Assembly (NCBI RefSeq): GCF_000758305.1
Contig: NZ_CP009458.1
Span: 1,550,001 to 1,614,000 of the forward strand
Direction of reading: 5' to 3'
DNA from: Cedecea neteri
GTDB lineage: Bacteria; Pseudomonadota; Gammaproteobacteria; Enterobacterales; Enterobacteriaceae
DNA: 64,000 nucleotides
The notes under the pieces are model-generated. The model did not search any database. It worked only from the letters and a program-made list of their open reading frames with translations, and had not been told where the DNA came from. Shown piece by piece: positions 1-7,984 of the stretch. The first letter of the stretch is position 1. Every line of letters starts with the position of its first letter. Made by a program: the position numbers and the translations under genes.

Positions 1-696
1 GTGCCTCAGTCCGACGACGGGATGGTCGTTGCCAAAGGCACGATTAACGGTGGCCCGGCGGTGGTGATTGCCATCGAAGGTGCATTCCAGGGCGGCAGCA
101 TGGGCGAAGTGTCCGGGGCGAAAATGGCGGCCGCGCTTGAACTGGCGGCAGAAGACAACCGCAGCGGCATTCCTACTCAGGCTGTGCTTTGCCTGGAAAC
201 CGGTGGCGTGCGCCTGCAGGAGGCCAACCTCGGTCTGGCGGCGATTGCCGATATCCACGCGGCGATTGTCGATTTACGTCGCTACACGCCGGTGATTGGC
301 GTCGTGGCCGGCACCGTGGGCTGCTTCGGCGGGATGTCGATCGCCGCCGCGCTTTGCAGCTACTTGATTGTGACCCGTGAGGCACGTCTTGGCCTCAACG
401 GCCCGCAGGTTATCGAGCAGGAGGCGGGCATTGAAGAATACGACTCCCGCGATCGGCCGTTTATCTGGGGCATGACTGGCGGCGAAGTTCGCTATCAGAG
501 CGGGCTGGTGGATGCGCTGGTTGGCGACGGCATTCATGCCGTGAAGCAGGCGGTCAACGAAGCCATCGCCAAAGGCGTTCCGGCTCAGCACCGCACCGAT
601 AACTACGCGTGGTATCTGGATCGCCTGACCCATTTTGACACCAGCCAGCAGGCTGATGCCGAACAAATCAAACAGCTTTTTGGGGAGAAACGCTAA
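1..696 (+). CDS. mdcD: Malonate decarboxylase beta subunit, 5'-truncated
   Basis: Together with MdcE this subunit decarboxylates malonyl carried on the acyl carrier protein MdcC, giving acetyl-ACP and CO2 in the cytoplasm. The visible 231 residues show the carboxyltransferase (crotonase-like) fold: a GAFQGGSMGEVSG stretch, then the GTVGCFGGMSIAAALC oxyanion-hole region and a C-terminal helical tail. The family is about 275-280 residues long, so roughly 45 N-terminal residues lie left of the window; the GTG at base 1 is an internal codon and not the start. The stop overlaps the mdcE start by one base (TAATG), so translation is probably coupled. Identification is firm from the sequence and the mdcE-F-G-H neighbours. 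Confidence 0.93.
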   Translation: MPQSDDGMVVAKGTINGGPAVVIAIEGAFQGGSMGEVSGAKMAAALELAAEDNRSGIPTQAVLCLETGGVRLQEANLGLAAIADIHAAIVDLRRYTPVIGVVAGTVGCFGGMSIAAALCSYLIVTREARLGLNGPQVIEQEAGIEEYDSRDRPFIWGMTGGEVRYQSGLVDALVGDGIHAVKQAVNEAIAKGVPAQHRTDNYAWYLDRLTHFDTSQQADAEQIKQLFGEKR

Positions 697-1496
697 TGAG
701 CCAGAAACTGAATCGCGCCGCCGTTTGGCTGGACACTTTGGTCCCGGATGCACCACGTATGGCGGGGCTGTGCGCCTCCGTACAGGTCGCCGACGGCAAC
801 GTTGACGGGAAACCTGCACGCTTTATCGCCGTGGTGCCCGATGCCAATAACCATTATCCCCGGGCGGCTGGCGGCGAAGTAGGGCTGTTAGAAGGCTGGA
901 CGCTGGCAAAAGTGGTCAGTGAAACCATCGCTGAAGATGCCGATAAGGCTGAAAAGCGCGCCATCGTCGCGGTGATTGATGTCCCAAGCCAGGCCTATGG
1001 GCGTCGCGAAGAGGCATTCGGTATTCACCAGGCGCTGGCAGGTGCCGCAGGCGCTTACGCCAATGCCCGCCTGGCCGGGCATCCTGTTGTGGGCCTGATT
1101 GTCGGCAAAGCGATGTCCGGGGCGTTCCTCGCCCACGGTTACCAGGCTAACCGGCTGATTGCCTTTAACGACAAGGGCGTGATGATCCACGCGATGGGAA
1201 AAGAGTCCGCCGCGCGTATCACCTTGCGCACCGTGGAGGCGCTGGAAAAACTGGCCGCCACCATTCCACCGATGGCCTACGACATCAGCAACTATGAAAC
1301 CCTGGGTCTGCTTTCCGCGCTGCTGGATATCAACAACCCGGATGCTCCGCAAAGTGACGATGTGGCAAAAGTGCAGGCAGCCCTGAGCACAGCGGTGAAA
1401 GAAGCACGTAGCGAGACTTCGCTGAAATGCCGTCTACTGGCGAAAAATCGCCACAGTTCGGCGCTGGTTCGTGAACGTATGCGCGCCAGCTGGTAA
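696..1496 (+). CDS. mdcE: Malonate decarboxylase gamma subunit
   Basis: Second half of the carboxyltransferase-like pair that removes CO2 from malonyl-S-ACP. The 266-residue product has the expected length and carries the second crotonase-type domain, with the VVGLIVGKAMSGAFLAHG segment near residues 128-146 forming the CoA/oxyanion region. It starts directly at the stop of mdcD. A gap of 125 bases with a small hairpin separates it from mdcF. The 3' end shows no frameshift or truncation. Confidence 0.94.
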   Translation: MSQKLNRAAVWLDTLVPDAPRMAGLCASVQVADGNVDGKPARFIAVVPDANNHYPRAAGGEVGLLEGWTLAKVVSETIAEDADKAEKRAIVAVIDVPSQAYGRREEAFGIHQALAGAAGAYANARLAGHPVVGLIVGKAMSGAFLAHGYQANRLIAFNDKGVMIHAMGKESAARITLRTVEALEKLAATIPPMAYDISNYETLGLLSALLDINNPDAPQSDDVAKVQAALSTAVKEARSETSLKCRLLAKNRHSSALVRERMRASW

Positions 1497-1529
1497 TAAA
1501 AAAGACAAACCTGCCGGACTCTATAACCG

Positions 1530-1547
1530 GGCACGGTAAGCCGTGCC
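1530..1547 (+). other. Hairpin between mdcE and mdcF
   Basis: A perfect 7-bp stem (GGCACGG / CCGTGCC) with a four-base loop lies in the only sizeable gap of the operon, between the enzyme subunits and the transporter. No uninterrupted T run follows directly, so it is more likely an mRNA stabiliser or weak attenuator than a full terminator. Confidence 0.5.
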
Positions 1548-1621
1548 TGAGTAAAAAAAACGTCCGAAAATAATAAATATCGCGACCGTGCTAACTCTCT
1601 TTATTGACTCAAGGTGAAGTT

Positions 1622-2581
1622 ATGACTTACGTGATCGTTCATGCTCTGGCCCCTATTTTTGTCATCATGCTGCTGGGATTTTTCGCCGGCAAAGCGAAAA
1701 TGGTCGATAACAAAAATGTCTCGCTGCTTAACATTTTTGTGATGGACTTTGCTCTACCCGCCGCGCTGTTTAGCGCGACAGTTCAAACGCCGTGGCTTGG
1801 CATTGTTCAGCAGTCTCCACTGATTGTGGTGCTGGTGCTTGCGATGTGGATTACCTACGCGGCGATTTACTTCCTTGCGACCAACGTATTTAAAAAGTCG
1901 CCGCAGGATGCCGCCGTGTTAACCCTTACCGTGGCGCTGCCTAACTATGCTGCGCTCGGCCTGCCAATATTAGGCAGCGTGCTCGGGGAAGGCTCTTCGA
2001 CTTCACTTTCCGTGGCGGTATCTATTGCCTGCGGTTCCGTCCTGATGACGCCGTTCTGCCTGCTTATCCTTGAGCGTGAAAAAGCGCGTGCGGCCGGTGA
2101 AAACAGCGGCTCTACGCTGGCTATGCTGCCGGTGCTGATGTGGCGCTCGGTGAAAAAACCTATCGTCTGGGGGCCGTTGCTGGGGGTTGTGCTGTCGGCT
2201 ATCGGTATCCGTATGCCTGACCTTCTGCTGGCTTCGATTAAACCGCTGGGCCTGGCCGCTACCGCCGCCGCGCTGTTCCTGACCGGGGTGATCCTGTCTG
2301 CCCGTAAGCTGCAGATCAACACCATGGTTATCTCCGCGACCGTCACCAAGCTGCTTATTCAGCCGTTTATCGCCTGGGGGATCGTGCTGGCGTTTGGTCT
2401 GACCGGCCCGGTGGCGATCACTTCCATTCTGATGATTGCTCTGGCTGCTGGTTTCTTTGGCGTTGTTTTTGGTAACCGCTTTGGCGTGCAGTCGCCGGAT
2501 GCAGAAGCCGTGTTGTTGCTGAGCTCGGTACTCTCTATCCTGTCGCTACCGCTGTTTATTACGCTGACTTCAGGACTTTAA
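1622..2581 (+). CDS. mdcF: Malonate transporter, AEC family
   Basis: Inner-membrane protein of 319 residues with about ten hydrophobic segments, matching the auxin efflux carrier (AEC) family member encoded in malonate decarboxylase operons of enteric bacteria. It probably brings malonate into the cell. The ATG at 1622 is preferred over an upstream TTG at 1604 because AAGGTGA sits just in front of it and the resulting length equals the family norm. It lies three bases before mdcG, inside the operon. Transport of malonate is known for the family and inferred here. Confidence 0.88.
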   Translation: MTYVIVHALAPIFVIMLLGFFAGKAKMVDNKNVSLLNIFVMDFALPAALFSATVQTPWLGIVQQSPLIVVLVLAMWITYAAIYFLATNVFKKSPQDAAVLTLTVALPNYAALGLPILGSVLGEGSSTSLSVAVSIACGSVLMTPFCLLILEREKARAAGENSGSTLAMLPVLMWRSVKKPIVWGPLLGVVLSAIGIRMPDLLLASIKPLGLAATAAALFLTGVILSARKLQINTMVISATVTKLLIQPFIAWGIVLAFGLTGPVAITSILMIALAAGFFGVVFGNRFGVQSPDAEAVLLLSSVLSILSLPLFITLTSGL

Positions 2582-2584
2582 ATT

Positions 2585-3205
2585 ATGCCGACATTACGCC
2601 CCCACGATCTCCTTTGGCTCACCGACCGCGAAGCGCTGGAAGGGGTGAGCGAAGAATGGGTCACAAGCCAGTGGCGACCTGCGCTGCCGGTGGTGGTACG
2701 GCGTGATGTCGAGCGTGAAGGCCGTGTGCCGGTAGGCGTGCGGGGAATGCGGCGCGACCAGCGCGCGGCGGGCTGGGTGCATCCGGCGAGCGTAAAGAGC
2801 GTTGTTAGCCCGGAGATGTTATCCAGCCGCGAGCTGCTGCTCAATTCTGCTTTTGTTTCCATGCCACCGGTGCAGGCGGCTATTCAACTGGCAAGTCGCC
2901 CGTGGACATGGTGCTGGGGTATTACCGGGAGCGTAGGCTACGCGCTGGCAACAGAAGTGCCGGTAATGCATGCCGCGAGCGACCTGGATTTGCTGATTCG
3001 CAGTCCGCAGCCCCTGGCAAAAGAGGTGCTGGCAGAGTGGCAGAGCCTGACCGACAAACTGCTTTGCCGGGCCGACACGCAAATCGAAACGCCCTATGGC
3101 GCATTTGCGCTGGCGGAATGGCTAAGGGAAAAACGCGTGCTGCTGAAAACCAACCAGGGGCCGCAGCTCGTGGCCAACCCCTGGCAGCCGGAGGATAACG
3201 GATGA
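2585..3205 (+). CDS. mdcG: Phosphoribosyl-dephospho-CoA transferase (holo-ACP synthase of malonate decarboxylase)
   Basis: Attaches the 2'-(5''-phosphoribosyl)-3'-dephospho-CoA prosthetic group to the acyl carrier subunit MdcC. The 206 residues have the family length. Visible signatures are the WGITGSVGYALAT stretch followed by ASDLDLLIRSP, which is a nucleotidyltransferase-type G-S...DxD arrangement (about residues 111-140). The stop overlaps the mdcH start (ATGA), which indicates coupling. The other prosthetic-group gene, mdcB, is expected left of the window. Confidence 0.9.
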   Translation: MPTLRPHDLLWLTDREALEGVSEEWVTSQWRPALPVVVRRDVEREGRVPVGVRGMRRDQRAAGWVHPASVKSVVSPEMLSSRELLLNSAFVSMPPVQAAIQLASRPWTWCWGITGSVGYALATEVPVMHAASDLDLLIRSPQPLAKEVLAEWQSLTDKLLCRADTQIETPYGAFALAEWLREKRVLLKTNQGPQLVANPWQPEDNG

Positions 3206-4110
3206 AGATACTTTTTACTTTTCCCGGGCAGGGAACGCAGCGCGCTGGCATGCTGCAACATTTACCCGAGCGTGATGCCATCATGGCGCAGGTGAGGGTG
3301 GTTTTAGGGGATGAAACCGACCAACTGGATAGCGTTGCCGCGCTGAAACACACTCGCGCCGTGCAGCTTTGTCTGCTAATCGCTGGCGTGGCCTGGGCGC
3401 AGGAGCTTGAGCGTAACGGCGTGAAGCCGGACATGGTTAGCGGCCTGTCTATTGGTGCATTTCCGGCGGCTGTCGTCGCCGGGGTAATCAGTTTTTCCGA
3501 TGCCCTAAGACTGGTGGCACTTCGCGGCGACCTGATGGAGCAGGCTTATCCCGAAGGTTACGGCTTAACGGCCATCGTCGGGCTGCGCCTTGAGCAGGTT
3601 GAAGCCCTTGTCGCGGGGAGTGGAACCTATATCGCGAATATCAATGCCGAGCAGCAAATCGTCATTGCCGGGAGCGAGCAGGCTATGGCGAAGGTGGCGC
3701 ACAGAGCGCTGGAGCAGGGCGCGCAAAAAGCTCGCCCACTGGCGGTTAGCGTGCCGTCCCATTGTGTGCTGCTGAACGAACCTGCTCAGACGCTTAAGCA
3801 GGCGTTTGCCGATGTAGCCTTGAACCGCCCGTCCTGCGCTTATCTCAGCGGTAGCACGGGCCGCGTGCTTTGGTTACCCGAACAAATTGCGGAAGATCTT
3901 GCGCTCAACATGGCGCGCACGGTGCGCTGGCGAGAGGCGATGGTTGCTGCCAACGAGCGGGACGTGCGTCTGGCCATTGAAATGCCGCCGGGCAGCGTGC
4001 TTTCGGGGCTGACGCGACAGGCGTTTCGGGAGGGAATCACCGTCTGCCGCGAACAAAACAGCGTGGCGGCTATCGTTCATCTTGCGGAAAAAACTAAGGT
4101 GGCGCGTTAG
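3202..4110 (+). CDS. mdcH: Malonyl-CoA:ACP transacylase of malonate decarboxylase
   Basis: Charges the malonate decarboxylase carrier protein by transferring malonyl from malonyl-CoA, the priming step that starts the catalytic cycle. The 302-residue protein opens with the FabD-type FTFPGQGTQ motif and carries the nucleophile serine in GLSIGAF (S83). It is the last gene of the operon and its 3' end overlaps that of mdcR by 17 bases in convergent orientation, so the two transcripts are complementary at their ends. Confidence 0.92.
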   Translation: MKILFTFPGQGTQRAGMLQHLPERDAIMAQVRVVLGDETDQLDSVAALKHTRAVQLCLLIAGVAWAQELERNGVKPDMVSGLSIGAFPAAVVAGVISFSDALRLVALRGDLMEQAYPEGYGLTAIVGLRLEQVEALVAGSGTYIANINAEQQIVIAGSEQAMAKVAHRALEQGAQKARPLAVSVPSHCVLLNEPAQTLKQAFADVALNRPSCAYLSGSTGRVLWLPEQIAEDLALNMARTVRWREAMVAANERDVRLAIEMPPGSVLSGLTRQAFREGITVCREQNSVAAIVHLAEKTKVAR

Positions 4111-5032
4111 GCGTATCGATAAACGAGCGGGCGTACATGCGCCCCTCGGCGGCCAGCGCCAGCAGGTTCGGATCGAGTTCGCGATTACGGGCGAAGACGA
4201 TAGCGATGGTCTGCTTCATCTGGTATTGCTCGGCGAGTCGTAAAAGCTGCACCGAATTTTCATACACCTTCTTCATTCTTCCGGGCATCAACGTGAGCCC
4301 GACGCCCGCCTGTACCAGGCTGACCATCGAGAAAATGTCGTTTACCCGGGTGACGATTTCCGGTTCGAAACCGGCGACGCTAAAGGCTTCCTGAAAGCCC
4401 GCGTAGGTCGCAAAGCCTTCCGCCAGAGAAACGAATTTCTCACCGTGGAATTCGCGCAAATCTGCCGGATGGCTGGTGTCGAGCGGGAAGCTGGTCGGTG
4501 CCGCCAGGAAAATATCGTCCCGGAACATTGGCAGGACTTCCAGCCTTGAGCGATCGACTTCGCCTTCGGAAATAGAGATCAGGATGGCGTCCAGCACGCC
4601 GTCTTCCAGCATATTTAGCAGCACCTGATTTGAACCCATAGTGAGATCCATTTCCAGCTCTGGCCGCCTGAGTTTCATGCCCATGATCAGTTTTGGCACG
4701 GTTTCGAGCGTCAGGGAATAGAGGGTGCCGATGCGCAACCGTCCCTGGCCTACACCCGCAGCCTGACGGGTTTCATCGATGCCGCGCGTCATCAGCGCAA
4801 CCACCTCTTTGCTGTGCTCCAGAAGGGTAAACGCAGACTCTAGCGGCACCAGGTTGCGCCCTTTATGGATAAACAGCGGGCAGCGCACACCCTCCTCCAG
4901 GGTATGCAATGCGCGATGCACGCTAACCCCGCTGATACCTAGCGCTTCGGCGGTGCGCGCAATGTTCCCTTTCTCCATAAACTCCATGAATATCTCAAGC
5001 TTACGGAAGGTGATTTCAGCGTCGATTTTCAT
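4094..5032 (-). CDS. mdcR: LysR-type regulator of the malonate decarboxylase operon
   Basis: A 312-residue LysR family protein: winged helix-turn-helix in about residues 8-67 (NIARTAEALGISGVSVHRALHTLEE) followed by the periplasmic-binding-like effector domain. Its place next to mdcH marks it as MdcR, the malonate-responsive activator. It is transcribed against the operon from the far end, so it must act on a promoter that lies outside the window (upstream of mdcA). The effector is inferred from family knowledge. Confidence 0.85.
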   Translation of the reverse strand: MKIDAEITFRKLEIFMEFMEKGNIARTAEALGISGVSVHRALHTLEEGVRCPLFIHKGRNLVPLESAFTLLEHSKEVVALMTRGIDETRQAAGVGQGRLRIGTLYSLTLETVPKLIMGMKLRRPELEMDLTMGSNQVLLNMLEDGVLDAILISISEGEVDRSRLEVLPMFRDDIFLAAPTSFPLDTSHPADLREFHGEKFVSLAEGFATYAGFQEAFSVAGFEPEIVTRVNDIFSMVSLVQAGVGLTLMPGRMKKVYENSVQLLRLAEQYQMKQTIAIVFARNRELDPNLLALAAEGRMYARSFIDTPNAPP

Positions 5033-5434
5033 TACCCGGCGATAACCCCAGTCGGAAAAATTATGCCATTAAGGTATAGCAAACGAGACCGAACGGCACT
5101 GATGAGCCGCAATAAGCAGCAGGATTTACTGTTACACCACGAACGTATCCGTCATAAGCAACGCCAATGATGGCGGTAAAACGGTCCTTTCATCACACTT
5201 TCAAACAAAAAACGCCGCTGGAAAAACGGTCTTTTATCACCTGGTTATGTGAGCCATTTCACGGTAAGCCAGCGGAAAAGCGTCATTCCGGCTCTTTATG
5301 TGGAACAGATCACTATTGCAGCTGCGATTTCCACTTCGAAGTGGAAAACAACTCGCTACAAACCTTTCCCCCCGCCAGGTAGCTTAAAAAACAGATTAGT
5401 TAACGAGGTACCCAGGGTGAATAACGGAGCGGTA
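5033..5434. promoter_or_regulatory. Control region between mdcR and the PRD-SFCGS operon
   Basis: This 402-bp gap holds no convincing gene; the reading frames across it have no ribosome site. It contains two visible signals. A near-exact direct repeat, AAAACGGTCcTTTcATCAC at 5178-5196 and AAAACGGTCTTTTATCAC at 5223-5240, is spaced by 45 bases. A perfect 20-bp palindrome follows at 5328-5347 (half-site TTTCCACTTC). Both lie upstream of the operon start and are good candidates for binding sites of the PRD regulator encoded at 12297-14207. MdcR may also bind here for autoregulation. Confidence 0.6.
5328..5347. promoter_or_regulatory. Perfect 20-bp palindromic operator candidate
   Basis: The two 10-base halves TTTCCACTTC and GAAGTGGAAA are exact reverse complements with no spacer. 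It lies 88 bases before the likely start of the PRD gene. No T run follows, so it is not a terminator; a DNA-binding site is the simplest reading. Confidence 0.55.
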
Positions 5435-5737
5435 ATGGTTAATGAAGCCGAGGAGTTAACGGCGCGTATTCAGGGTTTTATTGACGCGCTGTTCAAAAGT
5501 AAACACATCACGCCTAACGCGGTACAGGAACAAATGCTGGCCTCTCACGTGAAGGCGATGATTCATCGCTCTCTGACCGGAGAGCCGTTACCAGAAGTGG
5601 AAGAGAGCTTGTTCGAGGAGATCTCCGCGGAGTCGATGGAAATGGCGCAGGCGGTGGTCGATCAGTTCGGGAATCTGCCGGTAGAAGAAGCGTGGTTGCT
5701 GTCAGTGCATTTCGAAGTGGCGAAAGACAATCTTTGA
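5435..5737 (+). CDS. Single PRD-domain protein (EF_0829 type)
   Basis: A 100-residue protein consisting of one PTS regulation domain with nothing attached: candidate phospho-histidines are H38 (in LASHVKAM) and H92 (in SVHFEVA). PRDs are normally found in pairs inside antiterminators or activators, so a stand-alone PRD may be a partner or decoy for the full regulator at 12297-14207. The ATG at 5435 has GGAG seven bases in front; a GTG at 5417 would add six residues. It is the first gene of the operon, 17 bases before the SFCGS gene. It matches the family I recall as EF_0829/AHA_3910. Function is unknown. Confidence 0.8.
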   Translation: MVNEAEELTARIQGFIDALFKSKHITPNAVQEQMLASHVKAMIHRSLTGEPLPEVEESLFEEISAESMEMAQAVVDQFGNLPVEEAWLLSVHFEVAKDNL

Positions 5738-5754
5738 ATAATCAGGAGAAAACA

Positions 5755-6117
5755 ATGGAACAAATTACCGTAGTCATTGGTGACCGTCTGGGCAAAGGCC
5801 AGAAAGTTGCAGCAGGGATCGAAAAAGCGGGCGGTCGCGCCGTGGTTATTCCAGGCGTTGCCGCCGACATGAAGCTGGGCGACGTGATGAAAGCAGAAAA
5901 TGCCACCTTTGGTATCTCCTTCTGCGGCAGCGGCGGCGCGGGTGCCATCACCGCACAAACCAAACATGGCTACAAAGCGAAGTACGGCATGCGCTCCGTT
6001 GATGAAGGTGTGACGGCGATTAACGAAGGCAACAACGTGCTTGGCTTTGGCTTTATGGACAAAGAAGAGCTGGGTGAGCGCCTGGTACAGGCGTGGAACA
6101 AGAAGTACGGCAGTTAA
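5755..6117 (+). CDS. Glycine-rich SFCGS family protein (EF_0830 type)
   Basis: A 120-residue soluble alpha/beta protein named after its ISFCGSGGAGAIT motif (about residues 54-66), the signature of Pfam Gly_rich_SFCGS. The N-terminus (TVVIGDRLGKGQKVAAGIEKAGG) has a beta-turn-helix look reminiscent of small phosphotransfer or EIIB-like proteins, but no experiment assigns a role. AGGAG precedes the ATG. Its constant pairing with the DUF4310-4312 genes suggests a cytoplasmic component of that transporter. It resembles E. coli YhfU in size and style. Confidence 0.85.
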   Translation: MEQITVVIGDRLGKGQKVAAGIEKAGGRAVVIPGVAADMKLGDVMKAENATFGISFCGSGGAGAITAQTKHGYKAKYGMRSVDEGVTAINEGNNVLGFGFMDKEELGERLVQAWNKKYGS

Positions 6118-6119
6118 GT

Positions 6120-6416
6120 ATGAAAGAAAAATTCGCTACCACGGTGCGAGTTAGCGGGCGCGGCGATACCAAAGCCAAAGCCTTTTCCGACGCCCTGAAT
6201 CACGTTCAGGGCACGGTGCTTAAATCCACCAACCACATTCTTCTGCGCATTGAGCCACAGGACGTGCAGGTTGTTCAGGCGCAGGTCAGGGTGCGCAAAG
6301 AAGCTTTTCTGTTCTTCTTCCTGCGCCGGGAAAGGCGGAGCTACAGCGTGGAGCTGGATGTTTCCGTCAACGTGACGGCTCTTAACCTCGATGAGGTGGA
6401 TTTCGTCTCTAATTAA
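6120..6416 (+). CDS. DUF4312 family protein (EF_0831 type)
   Basis: A 98-residue soluble protein matching DUF4312. It begins two bases after the stop of the SFCGS gene. The LRRERRSYSVELDVSVNVTALNLDEVDF tail is beta-strand rich, and there are no membrane segments or catalytic signatures. Function is unknown; strict co-occurrence with SFCGS, DUF4311 and DUF4310 proteins suggests a subunit of one complex. Confidence 0.82.
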   Translation: MKEKFATTVRVSGRGDTKAKAFSDALNHVQGTVLKSTNHILLRIEPQDVQVVQAQVRVRKEAFLFFFLRRERRSYSVELDVSVNVTALNLDEVDFVSN

Positions 6417-6499
6417 TTCAAACATTTATACCCAATTAGCTGGTGTTGTAGTTCACGCGTCTACAGCGACAGATAAGCAGGGTAGAAAAGGGCAGATAC

Positions 6500-7276
6500 A
6501 TGTTCTTAATCATACTATTCAAATCACTCATTATCGGCGGCCTCGTCGGTGTGGGCGTTGGTGCCGGGGCCGCGCGTATGTTCCATGCGCCAACCTCTCA
6601 GGGCATGGGCGCATTTCGTACACTCGGCGAGCTGAACTCCTGCGAAGGGGACCCGGCTTCTCACTTCTCCTTTGGGCTTGGCTTCTTCTTTAACGCCTGG
6701 GCATCTTCCGTCGCGGCGGGGGCATTCACCCAGGACGTTGACCACCGCATCATCCCTAACTGGGGCGCGGCGGCACTGATGGTGAAGAACCGTAACGTGG
6801 CGGAAACCCTCCACGACCCGAAAAAAATGGCTATCGCCTGCGGCATCATCGGCATGATCGTGGTGGCGTTCCTGAACTCTACGGCCTCTGCGGTGCCAGC
6901 GGCGCTTCAGGTCACGGCAGTCAAAGTGCTGGTGCCTGCGGCTAATTTGCTGGTGAACACTGTGATGCCGGTTATTTTCTGGCTGGCGGCTATCGATGCC
7001 GGTAAAAAATCTGGCTTCTGGGCAACCATTTTCGGCGGCGCAGCGCAGCTGATCATGGGCAACGCCGTGCCGGGGCTGGTGCTGGGTATCCTGATCGGTA
7101 AAGGCGTTGAAGAAAGCGGCTGGCACCGCGTCACCAAAGTGATGATGACGGCTATCGTGGCCCTGTTTGTGCTGAGTGCCTTCTTCCGCGGGTTCGACAT
7201 GAAGATGATCGAGTCTTTCCACATGACCGTGCCGAACTGGCTGGATCTGCTGCATAACTCGCTGAGCGGCAAATAA
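6500..7276 (+). CDS. DUF4311 integral membrane protein (EF_0832 type)
   Basis: A 258-residue inner-membrane protein with about six hydrophobic segments (first at residues 3-25; others near 65-80, 108-128, 142-166, 172-200 and 216-234). The loop ELNSCEGDPASHFSFGLGFFFNAW looks conserved and could line a transport path. An 83-base gap separates it from the DUF4312 gene, with only a weak purine stretch before the ATG. With DUF4310 it probably forms the membrane part of an uncharacterised transporter. No similarity to classical PTS EIIC can be claimed from reading alone. Confidence 0.82.
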   Translation: MFLIILFKSLIIGGLVGVGVGAGAARMFHAPTSQGMGAFRTLGELNSCEGDPASHFSFGLGFFFNAWASSVAAGAFTQDVDHRIIPNWGAAALMVKNRNVAETLHDPKKMAIACGIIGMIVVAFLNSTASAVPAALQVTAVKVLVPAANLLVNTVMPVIFWLAAIDAGKKSGFWATIFGGAAQLIMGNAVPGLVLGILIGKGVEESGWHRVTKVMMTAIVALFVLSAFFRGFDMKMIESFHMTVPNWLDLLHNSLSGK

Positions 7277-7287
7277 GGGGATAACGC

Positions 7288-7929
7288 ATGGAACAGAATA
7301 AAGGCTTTTGGTACGCGGACTGGTCATTCCCGATCTTTGTCGGCCTGCTCTCCTCCGGCGTGTTTGCCGGGACACACATGTACTACCTGTACGGTATCGG
7401 CGCGTTTAACGAAGTGGCCTTCGTGGCGATGCTGAAGTCCGGGATTGATACCGGCGTTTACGGCGCGGTGGCGGCGTTTGGCGCCAGCTTCCTGTTTGCC
7501 CGCATCATCGAAGGCTCTCTGGTCGGGATCCTGGATATTGGTGGGGCGATTCAAACCGGCGTAGGCCTCGGCGTTCCGGCGCTGCTGCTGGGCGCGGGCT
7601 TTGTCTTCCCGGTGGCAAACTTTGCCGCATCGCTGGTGACCGGCCTGGTGATTGGTCTCGCCATTGGCTACATCATCATCCTGGCACGTAAGTTCACCAT
7701 CAATCAGAGCGACTCGACCTACGGGGCGGACGTCATGATGGGCGCGGGCAACGCCTCCGGCCGCTTCCTTGGGCCGTTGATTATCCTCAGCGCCATGACG
7801 GCTTCGATTCCTATCGGCATCGGCTCGTTGATCGGCTCTCTGCTGTTTTACCTCTGGGGCAAACCGATTACCGGCGGGGCGATCCTGGGCGCAATGATTT
7901 TAGGTTCCATTTTCCCGGTAGCGTTGTAA
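7288..7929 (+). CDS. DUF4310 integral membrane protein (EF_0833 type)
   Basis: A 213-residue glycine-rich inner-membrane protein with about six hydrophobic helices and no signal peptide. It lies 11 bases after the DUF4311 stop with a GGGG-type ribosome site. The small size and GxxxG-rich helices suggest that it pairs with DUF4311. The substrate is unknown; the downstream enzymes point to a sugar acid or amino-sugar acid derivative. Confidence 0.82.
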   Translation: MEQNKGFWYADWSFPIFVGLLSSGVFAGTHMYYLYGIGAFNEVAFVAMLKSGIDTGVYGAVAAFGASFLFARIIEGSLVGILDIGGAIQTGVGLGVPALLLGAGFVFPVANFAASLVTGLVIGLAIGYIIILARKFTINQSDSTYGADVMMGAGNASGRFLGPLIILSAMTASIPIGIGSLIGSLLFYLWGKPITGGAILGAMILGSIFPVAL

Positions 7930-7984
7930 GTCGTATTTCCAGGGCGGACGGGCTGCGGCTCGCCCGCCAGTTAAGGAGAAAGAT

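Noticed and set aside
6524..7375. 283-codon frame antisense to the DUF4311 gene
   Set aside because: It is a GC-rich shadow with His/Arg-rich composition and no family resemblance; the plus-strand gene is well supported.
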